From Verrucomicrobiota bacterium (GTDB lineage Bacteria > Verrucomicrobiota > Verrucomicrobiia > Limisphaerales > UBA1319): a stretch of DNA of 64,000 bases. Positions within the stretch are counted from its first letter, which is position 1; every line of letters begins with the position of its first letter. The position numbers and the translations under genes were made by a program. The stretch lies in the NCBI GenBank assembly GCA_022709905.1, contig JAKLHY010000001.1, forward strand, positions 141,463 to 205,462, written 5' to 3'. A model generated the notes under the pieces. It was not told where the DNA came from, did not search any database, and saw only the letters and a list, made by a program, of their open reading frames with translations. Positions 27,293-36,588 of this stretch are shown here, one piece after another.

Positions 27293-30200
27293 ATGAAACC
27301 TTGTCATCTATTTCTGGGAGCCCTGCTGGCTCATGCGGCGCCGTTGCTGCTGGCCGCGGACAAACTGGAGACCGGCTTCCGACAACCTCCCGGCTCCGCC
27401 CGCCCGTGGGTCTATTGGTTTCCGCTCGATGGCAACATCACCCGGGAAGGCATCACGCTCGATCTCGAGGCCATGAAACGCGTCGGGATTGGCGGCGTGC
27501 TCTACATGGAGACCGACCAGGGCGCGCCTCGGGGCCCGGCCGCGTTTGCCGGACCTCTCTGGCGCGAGTTATTCCAGCATATCTGCGCCGAAGCAAACCG
27601 TCTTGGCCTGGAGGTTAACATGAACAATGACGCCGGCTGGTGCGGCAGCGGCGGGCCGTGGATTACTCCCGAGTTATCCATGCAACGCATCGTCTGGGCT
27701 GAAACCAATCTCGTCGGCCCAAAACGCTTCCAGGCTGCTCTGCCACAACCCGCGGCCGTCAAGGACTTTTACCGTGACATCGCCCTCTTCGCCTTTCCCA
27801 CGCCCCACAGCGATTATGTGATTCCCCACCTGAGCGGCAAATCCGCCAGAACCCGCGAGGAAATTCCCTTGCGCGACGCTTTTCCCTCGCTTCCCGACGG
27901 GACCGCCATTGCGCGCGACCGTGTGATCAACCTGACCGATCAACTCTCCGCGCAAGGCCAATTGAGCTGGGACGTGCCCGCCGGTCCATGGACCCTCTTG
28001 CGTCTTGGCTGCACCACCACCGGAAAAGACAATCATCCCGCCCCCATCGACGGACGCGGCCTCGAATGTGATAAACTCAGCAAGACCGCCGCCGAAGCCC
28101 ATTTCAACGGGCTCATGGCGAAACTGATCGCCGACAACAAAAACCTCGCGGGCGAGAACCGCACGCTGGTCTCCACCCACATCGATAGCTGGGAAGTCGG
28201 CTCTCAGAACTGGACGCCCAATTTCCGGCAGGAATTCCTGCGCCTGTGGGGTTACGATCCCTTGCCGTTTCTGCCGGTCATCAGCGGGCGGGTCATTGAC
28301 AATCTCGAGATCTCCGAGCGGTTCCTCTACGACGTTCGCATGACGGTCAATCAGTTGATTCTCGAGAATTACGCCGGACATTTCCGCACCTTGGCCCACC
28401 AAAATGGACTCCGGCTTTCGATCGAGGCCTACGACGGTGTCCCGGCCGATGACATGACCTATGCGGGCCGCGCCGACGAACCCATGGGCGAGTGGTGGTC
28501 CTATGCGCCTTATTCCGGAGCGCATTGGTGCACGGAAATGGCCTCGGCGGCGCATGTCTATGGCAAACGCATCCTGGGCGCCGAGGCCTTCACTGCCACT
28601 GACGCCGAGAAATGGCAGGCCCATCCCGGATCCATCAAGGCCATGGGGGATTGGGCATTCTGCGAAGGCATCAACCGGTTCGTCTTCCACCGCTACGCCC
28701 TCCAGCCCTGGAAGGATGCCCGTCCTGGCATGTCAATGGGCCCTTGGGGGCTGCACTACGAACGAACGCAAACCTGGTGGGAACAATCCAAGGCCTGGCA
28801 TGAATACCTCGCCCGTTGCCAGTTCCTGCTGCAACAAGGCCTGTTTGTCGCCGACCTCTGTTTCCTCGCGCCGGAAATGTCCCCCCAACGATTTAAGTCG
28901 CCCGTCAAATCCGGAATCGATCGCCCCGAATACAACTTCGACGGTTGCCCGCCTGAAGTTGTCCTTACCCGCATGAAGGTCAGAGATGGACGCCTCATCC
29001 TGCCTGACGGCATGAGTTATCGCATGCTGGTTCTGCCCCGCGCTCCTGTGATGACGCCCGTTCTTTTGCGGAAAATCAAGGAGTTGGTCGCCTCCGGCGC
29101 CACCGTGGCCGGCGCGCCCCCGACGAAATCTCCAAGCCTCAGCAATTACCCGCAATGCGACCGCGAAGTGGCCGCCTTGGCCGCCGAGTTGTGGGGCTCC
29201 GGCCCGGCACCCGCGGAATTGACCGAACGCGCCTTCGGTAAAGGCCGACTGATCTGGGGCGGTGAACTGACTCCTCCACCGCCGCCCCATCCCGAGGACG
29301 ACCAGCAATTGGGCAAAGCCAAATGGATTTGGAGCCCCGAGGGTAATCCCGCCATCAGCGCCCCTCCAGGCAAACGCTATTTCCGACGAACGCTCCCCAT
29401 CGATACGGCAAACCAGATCACCTCGGCCCGGATGCTGATCACCGCGGATAATTCCTTCGAGTGCTGGATCAATGGCCGTCAAGCCGGCGCCGGAGACGAC
29501 TTTAAACGCGGTTACATCCTCAATCTGGAGTCTTTCCTCAAACCCGGGGCCAATCTGATCGCCGTGGCCGCGGTTAACGCCACGGACAGCCCGAACCCGG
29601 CCGGCCTGATCGGTTCGCTTGTCATTAAGTATGCCAACGGCCAAGTCCAGGTAATCCCCACAGACCGAAACTGGCAGGCTACCACGACGGTCCGCGACAA
29701 CTGGATTTCCGAAATGTCCGATGCCAGCGGCTGGACCGCCTCGATCGAACTGGGTTCCCTCGGCATGGATCCATGGGGCGATGTCGAGTCTGGCCTGGGC
29801 GCATCCGATCCGATTCCCGATGTCAATATCCTGTGCCGTCTTCTGACGCGAATGAATGTGCCGCCCGACTTCACGTGCCAAGTCAAGAGCTCATCCGCCA
29901 GCCTGCGCTACATTCACAAGCGCATCGATCAGACCGATGTCTACTTTGTCGCCAACAAGAATCCCCAGCCCGAAGAAGCCCTGTGCTCATTCCGGGTCAC
30001 AGGCAAACGCCCCGAGCTCTGGTGGCCGGACTCGGGCCTCACAGAACGAGCCGCCGCATACGATGAAGCCAACGGTTTGACTCGCGTGCCCATTCGTTTT
30101 GAACCACACGGTTCTGTGTTTGTTGTCTTCCGAGAAAAGAGCAAACCGGAACCCGATCGCATTCTCTCGGTGAGTCGTAATGGCGAAATCCTGATCGATA

Positions 30201-30985
30201 CCGCCCATGGCGCGCCAAAGCAAACGATGGCCGCAACCTCCTCAAACCCGCCCGCTTCCACTGCCATTAAATCGTCAACCCAGCAGGATCCCATTCGCCT
30301 CATCCGGGAGGGAAGGACGGGAATTCAAGCGCGCGTCTACCAGCCCGGGGCTTACCTCGTGAAAACCGCCAAGGGCCAACATCATTCCTTCGAGATACCC
30401 AGCCTCCCGACGCCCTTCGAAATCCCCGGTCCCTGGGAAGTTCAATTCGATCCGAAATGGGGCGGCCCCGGATTGGTGACCTTCAACAAGCTCGAGGACT
30501 GGAGCCAGCGGTCCGAAACCGGTGTTCGTTATTATTCCGGCACGGCCATTTATCGGAAGACCTTTTCGCTCGCCGGATCCCACGTCCCCAGTCAAAACTC
30601 CCGCACTCTCCTGGATCTCGGCCAGGTGGCAGTCATGGCTGAAGTCACCCTCAACGGCGCCAATCTCGGCATTCTATGGAAACCGCCGTTTCAGGTCGAT
30701 GTCACTGGCATCATCAAACCCGGCCCTAACACTCTTGAAGTGAAAGTCGTCAATCTTTGGATCAACCGTCAGATCGGGGACGAGCAACTTCCCGAAGACA
30801 GCCAGCGCAATCCCAACGGGACCCTCAAGGAATGGCCCCAGTGGGTCCAGGAAGGCAAATCCAGCCCCACAGGCCGTTATACTTTCACCAGCTGGCGCCT
30901 CTGGAAAAAAGACGATCCCCTGGCGGCTTCCGGTTTGCTTGGACCCGTGGTGCTGCATTCAGGTGCCGAAATCAAGGTGCGCTGA
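27293..30985 (+). CDS. Secreted alpha-L-rhamnosidase, GH106 family
   Basis: The 1230-residue protein has a clean signal peptide (residues 1-22, ending LLLAA). The GH106 core opens with the hallmark segments ARPWVYWFPLDGNITREGI, RVGIGGVLYMETDQGAPRG and LEVNMNNDAGWCGSGGPWI. Further conserved pieces are THIDSWEVGSQNWT, SIEAYDGVPADD and GAEAFTATDAEKW, which carry the likely acidic catalytic residues. A beta-sandwich insert (about 680-810) and a C-terminal GH2-like sugar-binding domain (about 1040-1228, YYSGTAIYRKTF, LGQVAVMAEVTLNGANLG) complete it. The enzyme would remove terminal rhamnose from polysaccharides in the periplasm or outside the cell. Its 3' end overlaps the convergent sulfatase gene by 14 bp. 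It is probably in an operon with the preceding GH106-like and isomerase genes. Confidence 0.87.
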   Translation: MKPCHLFLGALLAHAAPLLLAADKLETGFRQPPGSARPWVYWFPLDGNITREGITLDLEAMKRVGIGGVLYMETDQGAPRGPAAFAGPLWRELFQHICAEANRLGLEVNMNNDAGWCGSGGPWITPELSMQRIVWAETNLVGPKRFQAALPQPAAVKDFYRDIALFAFPTPHSDYVIPHLSGKSARTREEIPLRDAFPSLPDGTAIARDRVINLTDQLSAQGQLSWDVPAGPWTLLRLGCTTTGKDNHPAPIDGRGLECDKLSKTAAEAHFNGLMAKLIADNKNLAGENRTLVSTHIDSWEVGSQNWTPNFRQEFLRLWGYDPLPFLPVISGRVIDNLEISERFLYDVRMTVNQLILENYAGHFRTLAHQNGLRLSIEAYDGVPADDMTYAGRADEPMGEWWSYAPYSGAHWCTEMASAAHVYGKRILGAEAFTATDAEKWQAHPGSIKAMGDWAFCEGINRFVFHRYALQPWKDARPGMSMGPWGLHYERTQTWWEQSKAWHEYLARCQFLLQQGLFVADLCFLAPEMSPQRFKSPVKSGIDRPEYNFDGCPPEVVLTRMKVRDGRLILPDGMSYRMLVLPRAPVMTPVLLRKIKELVASGATVAGAPPTKSPSLSNYPQCDREVAALAAELWGSGPAPAELTERAFGKGRLIWGGELTPPPPPHPEDDQQLGKAKWIWSPEGNPAISAPPGKRYFRRTLPIDTANQITSARMLITADNSFECWINGRQAGAGDDFKRGYILNLESFLKPGANLIAVAAVNATDSPNPAGLIGSLVIKYANGQVQVIPTDRNWQATTTVRDNWISEMSDASGWTASIELGSLGMDPWGDVESGLGASDPIPDVNILCRLLTRMNVPPDFTCQVKSSSASLRYIHKRIDQTDVYFVANKNPQPEEALCSFRVTGKRPELWWPDSGLTERAAAYDEANGLTRVPIRFEPHGSVFVVFREKSKPEPDRILSVSRNGEILIDTAHGAPKQTMAATSSNPPASTAIKSSTQQDPIRLIREGRTGIQARVYQPGAYLVKTAKGQHHSFEIPSLPTPFEIPGPWEVQFDPKWGGPGLVTFNKLEDWSQRSETGVRYYSGTAIYRKTFSLAGSHVPSQNSRTLLDLGQVAVMAEVTLNGANLGILWKPPFQVDVTGIIKPGPNTLEVKVVNLWINRQIGDEQLPEDSQRNPNGTLKEWPQWVQEGKSSPTGRYTFTSWRLWKKDDPLAASGLLGPVVLHSGAEIKVR

Positions 30986-33746
30986 CAGCCGATTCGAGGC
31001 TAAACCTCAGAAACATTGCGGGATCGCCAACGGTCATTTCTTGATTCCTGGCTCGTTCGAGAACTTGGCGCATGATCGGCCAAACAGGTTTTGAGCGCCC
31101 TTCCAAAAGCTGAAGCGCTCGGGCGGCATGAAGAGCGACATCCGGAGGTTGTTCATTCAATTCCTTGGCCAATAACGGAAGACTGTCTTTGGTTTCATCC
31201 ATGCCGGCAAGCGCCGCAGCCGCTTCAATCCGAACTACCGGCGAAGGATCCGTGAGCGCCTCTCGCAACACGGCATGCGCAGGTTGCGCGTTTGTTCCTG
31301 CTGCCCGCAGTCCCACTGCGGCCCAATATCGAATCCCGTCCTCGGGATCCTTGAGCAGGATCGTCTGTCTTGATACAGCCTCGGGGCGCCCAACAAGGCC
31401 GGCCGCATCGAGCAAGCGGGCTAACGGATATTTGCTCTCGCTCTGGGCCAGGTCCAATGGAGTGCCGGATTCACCGATCCGCTCCCGCATCTGTGGTTCG
31501 GTTAAGAATCCGGCATCGCGGCTTGAAAGCATCCAGTCGTGAAGAACAGCCCGCAGACGTTCCAGGATTTCCTTGTGCTCGGCCGATGAAGCCAGATTGT
31601 GGACCTGGTGAGGATCAGCCTGGGTATCGTAAAGCTCTTCAATCGCTTTTCGGGGAGCGGTGTAAGTGAGCGGACCGCCGCCCAGCTTGTTCTGGTCGGC
31701 CTGTTGTCGCAACTCCCGACGGAATGTTGATCCATCTGAATAGGCCTCAGGAGCAAACCACGAGCAGTGCGGCATGAAGTTACGGATATAAAGGAACCGA
31801 TGATCCCGAACCGAGCGGGATAAATCGAAGGCCTCATCCACACGGTCTCTGGCGCCAAAAACATACTTGCGGGGCGGACGGGCATATCGTCCCAGGAATG
31901 CCTCCCCTTGCATATGAGCCGGCGCGCGAATGCCGCAGAGGCTTAAGATGGTCGGCGCAAAATCCACGAAGCTCACCAACCGGTCTGTCGCGGTCCCCTG
32001 CGCGACCGGGGCCATCCATCGGTATTTCTCCGGAAACCGGACCAACAAGGGCACCTGCAGGCCGGTGTCCCAAAGACAACGTTTTCCTCGAGGCAATCCC
32101 ATGCCGTTGTCCCCATAAAAAAACACGATCGTGTCCTCATCAAGCTGATCCTCCGAAAGCTGCTTTAAGATTTTCCCGACTTCCTTGTCCATCACGGTAA
32201 TGCAATCATGGTACCGCGCCCACTGCCGTCGGGCCTCGAGGGTGTCAGGATAATAAGGCGGCAGCGGCGCCCGGGCCGGATCGTGTCGTTCCTCAGGAGC
32301 AAGCTGGCTGCCCACTTCTTTCTCGAATTGCGCGGGGGGCCAGACGCTGGTTCGGGATTGATGGGTCGTCATGAGGTTAAACACAGCAAAGAATGGCTGG
32401 CCCGGCTTGCGGTTGCGCCAGTGCGCGTTCATGGAGCATTCATTCCAACAATCGCGGATGAACGCGGCTTCGTTGAACAAGTTGTAATCCGTCTTGACAT
32501 TGTTCGCGGTAAAATAGCCGACTTCACCCAACCAGGCGGGGAACCCTCGCACGAACTGAGGAACCGGAAACTGCGATCGAAGCCTTTGGGTGCCGAGTGA
32601 GGTTGCATAAAGACCGGTGATCAGACAGGATCGCGCCGGAGAACAGACCGGCGCCGTGGCAAAAGCACCCTTATAGCAAATGCCCTGGGACGCGAGAGCG
32701 TCGAGGTGAGGCGTCCGCGCATAGGCATCCCCATAACATCCCAAATTCGGGGAAAGGTCCTCGGCCGTAATCCACAGGATATTGGGAGGCCTGGCCGGTT
32801 TCGAATCGAGCTTGGAGAAGAAATCCTGACCGCAAAACACATGCGGCCCGGGATGCGCCGTGAGTGTCAGGTTGGTTTCAGCTTGGAAGACGCGGTATGC
32901 CGAACGGATCTCCTCCAGGGCCCGGCGCCCGATATCCACAGGAAATCCACCCGGCGCCCGTTCTTGTTCGCCCAGTTCACACACCAGAACCCTGGGGGCA
33001 ATGCAGGCAAAGATGTCAGAGAAATCGAAGTGCTCTTCCAGGCCTGGAAAGTTGAAGCACGCGCAGTGTCCATTCTTCATGTTGGCTACCGTGGTGAGCC
33101 AGCCGCTGCTGCACGCGATCTTGATCCGTGGATCGAGCGCCGCCACATACATGGTTGTCTCGCCGCCCAGTGACAAACCCGCCACACCCAGTCGGTCCGG
33201 ATCCACTTCAGGCAAAGTCACCAGGTAATCCACGCACCGAAGCGCGTCCCACGTGCGCTCCCCCATGAGAGACCAATTCGTGTGCTGCAATGTGTGCTGT
33301 CCAACATCGGGCGCAATGACCACATAGCCCATTTCGGCCAGGGTGCGACCGTACCAGTAGAGGCCTTGCCCCCGAACTACCTCCTCGCCACTGCCGCCGT
33401 GGCCGTGAATCGCGAGCACAGCGCCCACTCTGCTTTTCGCTCTCAAGGGCCGAGCCAGCCAAACGTGCGCGCGCCGATCCGGCAATGCCTGAAGAGTCAT
33501 CTCCTCCAACACATACGAGCTTCCAGGGACTTCGATCCGACGAATGACCTTCGGATCAAGCGGACTTCGCTTGGGCTGAGCACCGCCCATCATCAGGCAA
33601 AATATCTTCTCTCGGGCCGATTGCTGCCATGGCTCAGCGTCCGCCGCAGAACCCGCCTGGAACCGCATGACCCGCGTAGCTTGAGCTTGCCCGTGAATGA
33701 CTCCCAACCACCATAAGACGAGAATAATCCAACGAATCTGTTTCAT
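30972..33746 (-). CDS. Secreted fusion: alpha/beta-hydrolase esterase + formylglycine sulfatase + HEAT repeats
   Basis: A single 924-residue frame from the ATG at 33746. A signal peptide (MKQIRWIILVLWWLGVIHG) is followed by an acetyl-xylan-esterase/dienelactone-hydrolase-like domain (about 50-310) with nucleophile Ser192 in GLSLGG, acidic residue and His near HPGPHVF. The sulfatase begins at about 320 (PPNILWITAEDLSPNLGCYG, metal-binding Asp and Asn). Its active-site signature VCSPARSCLITG at 367-378 has Cys368 as the residue converted to formylglycine. FYGDNGMGLPRGK supplies the second metal/substrate segment. The last 150 residues are HEAT-like (SPVVRIEAAAALAG, PDVALHAARALQLL). The protein could remove acetyl and sulfate groups from one glycan. 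I know of sulfatase fusions, but not whether this exact order is described. Confidence 0.85.
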   Translation of the reverse strand: MKQIRWIILVLWWLGVIHGQAQATRVMRFQAGSAADAEPWQQSAREKIFCLMMGGAQPKRSPLDPKVIRRIEVPGSSYVLEEMTLQALPDRRAHVWLARPLRAKSRVGAVLAIHGHGGSGEEVVRGQGLYWYGRTLAEMGYVVIAPDVGQHTLQHTNWSLMGERTWDALRCVDYLVTLPEVDPDRLGVAGLSLGGETTMYVAALDPRIKIACSSGWLTTVANMKNGHCACFNFPGLEEHFDFSDIFACIAPRVLVCELGEQERAPGGFPVDIGRRALEEIRSAYRVFQAETNLTLTAHPGPHVFCGQDFFSKLDSKPARPPNILWITAEDLSPNLGCYGDAYARTPHLDALASQGICYKGAFATAPVCSPARSCLITGLYATSLGTQRLRSQFPVPQFVRGFPAWLGEVGYFTANNVKTDYNLFNEAAFIRDCWNECSMNAHWRNRKPGQPFFAVFNLMTTHQSRTSVWPPAQFEKEVGSQLAPEERHDPARAPLPPYYPDTLEARRQWARYHDCITVMDKEVGKILKQLSEDQLDEDTIVFFYGDNGMGLPRGKRCLWDTGLQVPLLVRFPEKYRWMAPVAQGTATDRLVSFVDFAPTILSLCGIRAPAHMQGEAFLGRYARPPRKYVFGARDRVDEAFDLSRSVRDHRFLYIRNFMPHCSWFAPEAYSDGSTFRRELRQQADQNKLGGGPLTYTAPRKAIEELYDTQADPHQVHNLASSAEHKEILERLRAVLHDWMLSSRDAGFLTEPQMRERIGESGTPLDLAQSESKYPLARLLDAAGLVGRPEAVSRQTILLKDPEDGIRYWAAVGLRAAGTNAQPAHAVLREALTDPSPVVRIEAAAALAGMDETKDSLPLLAKELNEQPPDVALHAARALQLLEGRSKPVWPIMRQVLERARNQEMTVGDPAMFLRFSLESAVSAP

Positions 33747-33880
33747 AACTTCAACCGCTTTGCTGTTGGCGTTTGCCTTTAACAATCCGATATTCTGGAC
33801 CGATTAACGAGGATGGACCTCCGTAAGATCACTCGACGTAAAGCTGCTTGCTGTCCGGCAAGTCTGAGGTCGATCCCTGC

Positions 33881-34479
33881 TAGCGGCTCACCCATGGCTC
33901 GACGGGCTGACGCGGCCCACCGTGATTGGCGCCCAGAATATCAGGTCGCCCGTCTCCGTCAAAATCGGAAACCAAAATGTCATGTGAGCCACCCTCGGCC
34001 ACAATCACCTTTCGCCAGCCGTTCCCCCGCCGGTATCGAGATAGATACTGACCTCCTGGGATGGGGCGCCCTGATGCATTCGGGCGGTGACGATATCAGT
34101 TTGGCCGTCGCCATTCATATCCCTGGCCGCCAAACTGTGCATGACCATTTCTACAGGCGCGTCCACCACAACATTCTCGAAGCGGAGAGCCTCCTTCCAT
34201 TCATCGGCGCCTGGAGCCGGTCGAGTGCGGGGCTGGCGATCGATATCTTCAACAACGCCTTCCACGAGGATTGCTGAGGCGAGCAATTCGGGTAGAGGCC
34301 CTTTGAGACGCAAATTTCCCGAGGCGGATCCGACAAAATATCCGGTCAGATTCGTGGCCGGATTATTCTGAATTTTGATCGGGCTGGAAGATTCGTTGCG
34401 AAGCATCGAGCCGCTCAGGAGGTTGTTCGCAACAGAAGCGAACGCATAGTAAAGATTTACATCCGCACTTGAGTTGTAT
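33881..34479 (-). pseudogene. Beta-helix (PL6-like) plus FG-GAP protein remnant, 5'-truncated and frameshifted
   Basis: Read on the minus strand, the frame opens at 34479 immediately after a stop. It encodes beta-helix-like sequence (VNLYYAFASVANNLLSG, NLTGYFVGSASGNLRL) ending EDIDRQPRTRPAPGADE, which resembles the end of chondroitinase-B/alginate-lyase (PL6) proteins. An FG-GAP/VCBS calcium loop follows (RDMNGDGQTDIVTAR). At a run of five G near 34016-34023 the frame breaks. The next frame continues the repeat family (GWRKVIVAEGGSHDILVSDF, DGDGRPDILGANHGG) to a TAG at 33881. So it has lost its 5' part and carries a frameshift, unless the G-run is a sequencing error. It sits between the sulfatase fusion and the fucosidase, consistent with a former lyase of the same locus. 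Confidence 0.72.
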
Positions 34480-34565
34480 CAAGATGACTGAGCTCAAGCA
34501 CAAATCCGATGTCACAATCGAAACCGTAGACGCATAAACCTCATGAGGGCTCCGTATAACAGATT

Positions 34566-36062
34566 ATGAAACCGACTGTTCTCCTATTGCCGCTGTGCCT
34601 CAGCATCAGCGCGGTGCTGGGAGCCGAGTTATCCGGTCCAATTCCAACGCCGCAGCAACTGGCTTGGCAGCGGCTTGAAATTATTGGCTTTGCCCATTTC
34701 GGCATGAACACTTTTACCGACCGTGAATGGGGCGATGGCAAGGAAGATCCAAAACTGTTTAATCCCACCGATTTTGATCCCCGCCAGTGGGCCGAAGTTA
34801 TCCAGGACGCCGGCATCAAACTGCTGATCTTGACCGCCAAGCACCACGACGGATTCTGTCTATGGCCATCCCAATACACGGACCATTGCGTCAAAAAATC
34901 TCCGTGGCGCGACGGTAAAGGGGACGTGGTCCGAGAAGTAGTCGACGCGCTGCGGGCGCGGCAAATACGAGTGGGTTTGTATCTCTCACCTTGGGACCGC
35001 AATCAACCTGTCTACGGCGATTCACCCCGATACAACGAGTATTTCCGCAACCAACTCCGTGAACTCCTTTCGAACTACGGGCCGATCGATGAAGTCTGGT
35101 TTGATGGCGCCTGCGGAGAAGGTCCCAACGGCAAAAAACAGGAATACGATTGGCCCAGTTTTTATGCCGTCGTTCGCCAACTGCAACCCAATGCGCTCAT
35201 CGCAATCTGCGGGCCGGACATCCGTTGGGTGGGCAACGAATCAGGAGTCGCCCGCGAGAACGAATCGTCGGTGGTTCAGAGGGATGGCCAACTCGCCTGG
35301 CATCCGGCCGAATGCGACGTCTCCATCCGGCCAGGCTGGTTCTATCATTCCAGCGAAGACAGCAAGGTCAAACCTCTCGTCACACTGGCTGACATTTATT
35401 TCAAATCAGTCGGCCGAAATTCGGTTCTGTTGCTGAACATTCCGCCGGATCGCCGCGGCCGGATTGCCGATCCGGATGCTACCCGCCTCCGTGAGTTTGG
35501 AGCTTTTGTGCGCGAGCTAAGTGCCCAGGATTTTCTGGCTGACGCCACCCTGACGGCTTCAAGCCGCAAGGATGAACTCCACCACGAACGCTTCCTCTGT
35601 GATCAAAAACTCGATACCAGTTGGTCTCCGGGCGAAGGCCAGACCACCGGTTCAGTTGAATTCGACCTTGGACAAAACCGGACATTCAATGGGGTCCGTC
35701 TGCAAGAGGATATTGCTTCCGGTGAACGGGTCCAGGCATATCATGTGGACATCCAGGAGGGCGGCCAATGGCGCACCATTACCGCCGGACAGGTCATCGG
35801 CCATAAACAACTGCGCCGCTTTCCTAAAGTCAGCGCCCACAAAGTGCGGCTGGTCATTGACAAAGCATCGGCCCCTCCGATCATCGCGGAGTTTGGATTG
35901 CACTACAATTCTTTGGCTCCCGCAGGTTCCGGCGCTTTGACTGCCCACCGATTAGCCACGGCTTCCAACGTCCATTCCGGTGGCCCTCAGTTTGGAACGG
36001 ACAAGGCGTTGGACGATGACCCCGAGACCCGCTGGGCAACCTCAGACCAAACTGCGAACTAA
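34566..36062 (+). CDS. Secreted alpha-L-fucosidase (GH29), C-terminally truncated
   Basis: Signal peptide at residues 1-20. The GH29 barrel has GFAHFGMNTF, LTAKHHDGFCLW (substrate-binding His93-His94), YLSPWDRN and the nucleophile Asp180 in EVWFDGACG, followed by SIRPGWFYH and NSVLLLNIPPDRRG. A first F5/8-type (discoidin) module spans about 335-455. A second one starts at about 462 (LATASNVHSGGP, DDDPETRWATS) but stops after roughly 36 residues at the TAA at 36062. The catalytic part is complete, so the enzyme may still remove alpha-linked fucose, with one binding module lost. The break lies 96 bp before a 22-bp direct repeat that brackets the HipBA-1 module, suggesting a rearrangement here. 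The gene diverges from the PL6-like remnant. Confidence 0.87.
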   Translation: MKPTVLLLPLCLSISAVLGAELSGPIPTPQQLAWQRLEIIGFAHFGMNTFTDREWGDGKEDPKLFNPTDFDPRQWAEVIQDAGIKLLILTAKHHDGFCLWPSQYTDHCVKKSPWRDGKGDVVREVVDALRARQIRVGLYLSPWDRNQPVYGDSPRYNEYFRNQLRELLSNYGPIDEVWFDGACGEGPNGKKQEYDWPSFYAVVRQLQPNALIAICGPDIRWVGNESGVARENESSVVQRDGQLAWHPAECDVSIRPGWFYHSSEDSKVKPLVTLADIYFKSVGRNSVLLLNIPPDRRGRIADPDATRLREFGAFVRELSAQDFLADATLTASSRKDELHHERFLCDQKLDTSWSPGEGQTTGSVEFDLGQNRTFNGVRLQEDIASGERVQAYHVDIQEGGQWRTITAGQVIGHKQLRRFPKVSAHKVRLVIDKASAPPIIAEFGLHYNSLAPAGSGALTAHRLATASNVHSGGPQFGTDKALDDDPETRWATSDQTAN

Positions 36063-36157
36063 TCCTGTCTGTTACAGCGAAAAAACAGGCCCGAAAAACG
36101 CCCGTTGGGGCTCAATACGAAGCTGTTTTTTACGGATCAGCTTCTCACCACGGCACT

Positions 36158-36179
36158 TGTTTCGGCGACAGTCGGTTGC
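36158..36179 (+). repeat. 22-bp direct repeat, left copy (HipBA-1 flank)
   Basis: A 22-bp sequence containing TTTCGGCGACAGTCGGTTGC is repeated perfectly at 37918-37939. The two copies bracket the hipB-hipA genes and their promoter. Left of it lies the truncated fucosidase; right of the second copy lies an alpha/beta hydrolase. The copies may be recombination sites or target duplications. Confidence 0.8.
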
Positions 36180-36214
36180 GGTTATGGAAGCCGTTGCTCA
36201 AGGGCTACAAATAC

Positions 36215-36331
36215 TACCGATCGGTAACTTTGGAGTGCTCAATACACCTGGAGCCGTCATTTATTCCCGAACGGGAATATTAAGCTTGCAGAGGGCTGGT
36301 TTGGGTCATAATGTTCCTGAACGGTAACATT
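36215..36331 (+). promoter_or_regulatory. Palindromic operators upstream of hipB-1
   Basis: Three inverted repeats lie in the 128 bp before the antitoxin start: TACCGATCGGTA (36215-36226, perfect); TATTCCCGAACGGGAATA (36262-36279, 8-bp arms, 2-bp spacer); and 36310-36331 containing TTCCTGAACGGTAA (6-bp outer arms AATGTT/AACATT). The last two share the core TTCC(C/T)GAACGG(G/T)AA, so they look like two copies of one site. HipB of E. coli binds TATCC-N8-GGATA palindromes, so autoregulation by HipB is likely. Confidence 0.6.
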
Positions 36332-36342
36332 GCCAGAACGCG

Positions 36343-36585
36343 ATGAGAATCACGGTCAAGCAGATTGGGGATCAGGTGAAGGCCGCCCGAAAGAGTCTTG
36401 GGGTGACGCAAAAAAACCTTGCGATGACTTCCGGCACCGGGTTGCGGTTCATCATCGAATTGGAAAAGGGGAAACCTACCTGTCAATTGGGCAAGGCCCT
36501 CACCGTTCTCAATACGCTGGGGGTTACAATCCAGATGACTCCGCCGGCGGTGGACTCGGGAAACACGGCCAAAGAAAAGCCATAG
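36343..36585 (+). CDS. hipB: HipB-type XRE antitoxin (module 1)
   Basis: An 80-residue Cro/C1-type helix-turn-helix protein: VKAARKSLGVTQKNLAMTSG followed by LRFIIELEKGKPTCQLGKAL, the turn and recognition helices. The tail after residue 65 is short and Pro/Lys-rich, as in HipB-like antitoxins. It is followed after 3 nt by the kinase gene. The antitoxin should bind the palindromes just upstream and neutralise the HipA kinase. Confidence 0.85.
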   Translation: MRITVKQIGDQVKAARKSLGVTQKNLAMTSGTGLRFIIELEKGKPTCQLGKALTVLNTLGVTIQMTPPAVDSGNTAKEKP

Positions 36586-36588
36586 GCT

